Assembly (NCBI GenBank): GCA_044360285.1
Contig: JBIKKP010000038.1
Span: forward strand, 1-13,165
Reading direction: 5' to 3'
DNA from: UBA2645 sp044360285
GTDB lineage: Bacteria; Pseudomonadota; Alphaproteobacteria; Rickettsiales; UBA1997
Length of the DNA stretch: 13,165 bases
Numbering within the stretch: position 1 is the first letter of the stretch; each line of letters opens with the position of its first letter. The position numbers and the translations under genes were made by a program. The notes below the pieces were generated by a model. It saw only the letters and a list, made by a program, of their open reading frames with translations. It had not been told where the DNA came from and searched no databases. Below are positions 12,090 to 13,165 of this stretch, piece after piece.

Positions 12090-13165
12090 ATGAGCGCGAA
12101 TAATCCTGATTTTAGTGGACTCGTTAGCAAGGGCGCGAGTGTATTACCTAAGTCGACTGCAGCTGCAACGGCAACTGCTTCACCTGCACCTCTCGCACCT
12201 TCTGCCCCAAGCGCAGGAACCGGTTTGGGAGTTGCTGCCTCTGCCCCACTTGCCGCTCCACCACCGCCTCATTTATTATCTAGCGCTGTCCGACCTGGTT
12301 TGGGAGGCGGAGTTTCTTCTGCAATGCCTAGTGCAGCAATGGCTTCAGCCGCACCTCCGGCACCTCCTGCCCCAAGCGCAGGAACCGGTTTAGGAATTGG
12401 CGCCTCTGCCCCACTTGCAGCTCAACCGCGGCCTCGTTTATTATCTGACTTTGTTGGAGCTGGTTTGGGAGGTGAAGGTTCTTTAATTGATAAAAAAGCA
12501 AAATATAATTTGCTCTGTAATGATTTAGGATTTTCCAGAGAAGAATCTGCTGGGGGAGTTTTTGTGAACCTTAAGAAAAATGACAAACAGCAAGCTGGTG
12601 AAGAGGCAAAAATATATAAAGACGATTCTGATTTATTATTGCTTCTAGAGGAAAGAGGATTTTTAAATAACGATGTAAAACAAAAAATAAGATCATTAAG
12701 CATTGGACAAGTTGCTCAATTGTTAACTTCCTTTGGTATAAATTTTAGAAATCGATCAAATAATAAAACTAATGAACTAACAAAACTAAAAGAAGATTTT
12801 GAATCGGTTCTAAAAGACGCATTCCGGGAAGCTGGATTGCATAATCGATTGAGAAGTGGTGCAGGTTCTGGACAGCCACCTTTTTTACCTGGCGCTGCTG
12901 GAACTGGTTTTGGAGGCGGAGGTTCTTCTGCAATACCTAGTGCCGCAATGGCTTCAGCTGCACCTCCCGCATTTTCTCACCCAAGAACCGGTTTAGCAGT
13001 TGGCGCTTCTGCCTCACCTGCAGCTCCACCGCGGCAACCTTCTTTACCTGGCGCTGTCCGACCTGGTTTGGGAGGCGGAGTTTCTTCTGCAATGCCTAGT
13101 GCCGCAATGGCTTCAGCTGCACCTTCTGCCCCAAGAGCAGGAACCGGTTTAGGAGTTGGCGCCCC
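12090..13165 (+). CDS. Ala/Pro/Gly/Ser-rich repetitive protein, 3'-truncated by window edge
   Basis: The frame is open from ATG 12090 to the right edge, 358 codons without a stop, and is not a known family. Residues 1-36 are Ser/Ala/Thr-rich. Residues about 37-131 and 262-358 are low-complexity blocks built from units of 53-55 residues. One motif is a V-R-P-G-L-G-G-G-V-S-S-A-M-P-S-A-A-M-A-S-like stretch at residues 65-89, 268-292 and 321-345. Another is S-A-G-T-G-L-G-V-G-A-S-A-P at 41-53, 96-108 and, variably, 299-309 and 349-358. Between the blocks lies a charged, mostly helical non-repetitive segment (132-256) with LLLLLEERGFL and SIGQVAQLLTSFGINF. No signal peptide is seen. The segment is A/T-rich, unlike the GC-rich repeats. 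A surface, adhesive or secreted effector role is conceivable, but no motif proves one. The start has no Shine-Dalgarno. Confidence 0.8.
   Translation, partial: MSANNPDFSGLVSKGASVLPKSTAAATATASPAPLAPSAPSAGTGLGVAASAPLAAPPPPHLLSSAVRPGLGGGVSSAMPSAAMASAAPPAPPAPSAGTGLGIGASAPLAAQPRPRLLSDFVGAGLGGEGSLIDKKAKYNLLCNDLGFSREESAGGVFVNLKKNDKQQAGEEAKIYKDDSDLLLLLEERGFLNNDVKQKIRSLSIGQVAQLLTSFGINFRNRSNNKTNELTKLKEDFESVLKDAFREAGLHNRLRSGAGSGQPPFLPGAAGTGFGGGGSSAIPSAAMASAAPPAFSHPRTGLAVGASASPAAPPRQPSLPGAVRPGLGGGVSSAMPSAAMASAAPSAPRAGTGLGVGA
12282..13124 (+). repeat. Dispersed in-frame coding repeats within the repetitive gene
   Basis: The best conserved 75-base segment occurs at 12282-12356, 12891-12965 and 13050-13124, in the same frame, with differences largely at third positions or giving similar residues. 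A diverged partner lies around 12447-12480. Spacing between neighbouring units is 159-165 bases. The three copies flank the A/T-rich non-repetitive segment (about 12483-12857). They are protein-coding repeats subject to recombination, not a CRISPR array. Confidence 0.85.

Noticed and set aside
12115..12393. 92-residue Leu/His-rich frame in the other reading frame
   Set aside because: It is a shadow of the GC-rich repeats of the gene starting at 12090, whose frame stays open far beyond it.
12422..12703. 93-residue minus-strand frame
   Set aside because: It is antisense to the central segment of the repetitive protein. The plus-strand frame is longer and continuous with the repeats.
12282..13124. 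CRISPR array or tandem satellite
   Set aside because: Units are about 75 bases, irregularly spaced, in frame and coding, with no short uniform spacers.

Overview
The window looks like a chromosomal segment of a low-GC alphaproteobacterium, plausibly from or near the Rickettsiales/Holosporales or a related uncultured lineage. This rests on three things: an alphaproteobacterial-type RNase E with a long acidic insert in its S1 domain, a membrane-anchored CycM-type cytochrome c and HemJ-type protoporphyrinogen oxidase, and palindromic intergenic repeats starting GTCATCCTTGA that resemble repeats I associate with this class. Taxonomy is inference only. Clear Shine-Dalgarno motifs are rare in front of the genes.

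Layout. Bases 1-2371 (+) carry the 3' part of nuoJ, all of nuoK, and a secreted DUF4116-like protein whose ATG overlaps the nuoK stop; nuoL does not follow. Bases 2389-2612 hold two palindromic repeat elements (B1, A1) between convergent genes. Next is a divergent pair, a glycerophosphodiester phosphodiesterase (-) and cutA (+), whose start codons share one CATG. A 327-bp gene-free stretch leads to RNase E (+, 3899-5821), whose start lies against a hairpin holding the only SD-like bases. Repeat A2 separates RNase E from a minus-strand run. In transcription order that run is prepilin peptidase, ahcY, greA, a type IV pilin-like protein, a strong terminator, and a small membrane protein. Upstream of it, prs and a cytochrome c form another minus-strand pair, separated from the prepilin peptidase by repeat A3. 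Divergent from prs is hemJ (+). From 12090 to the right edge an open frame encodes an Ala/Pro/Gly/Ser-rich repetitive protein of unknown function, truncated by the window.

Most genes are core metabolism: respiration (nuoJK, cytochrome c), haem synthesis (hemJ), nucleotide and methyl-cycle metabolism (prs, ahcY), and RNA handling (RNase E, greA). The prepilin peptidase and the pilin-like protein are a plausible enzyme-substrate pair, and both are atypical at key positions.

The most notable non-genic signal is the pair of palindromic repeat families. Element B2 (97 bp) sits inside A3 with 9-bp terminal inverted repeats and a 6-bp direct repeat GGATCT on both sides. Repeat A1, elsewhere in the window, preserves the matching uninterrupted sequence, so this looks like a real transposition-type insertion of a small non-coding element. 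The least understood coding items are the DUF4116-like secreted protein and the repetitive protein at the right edge.
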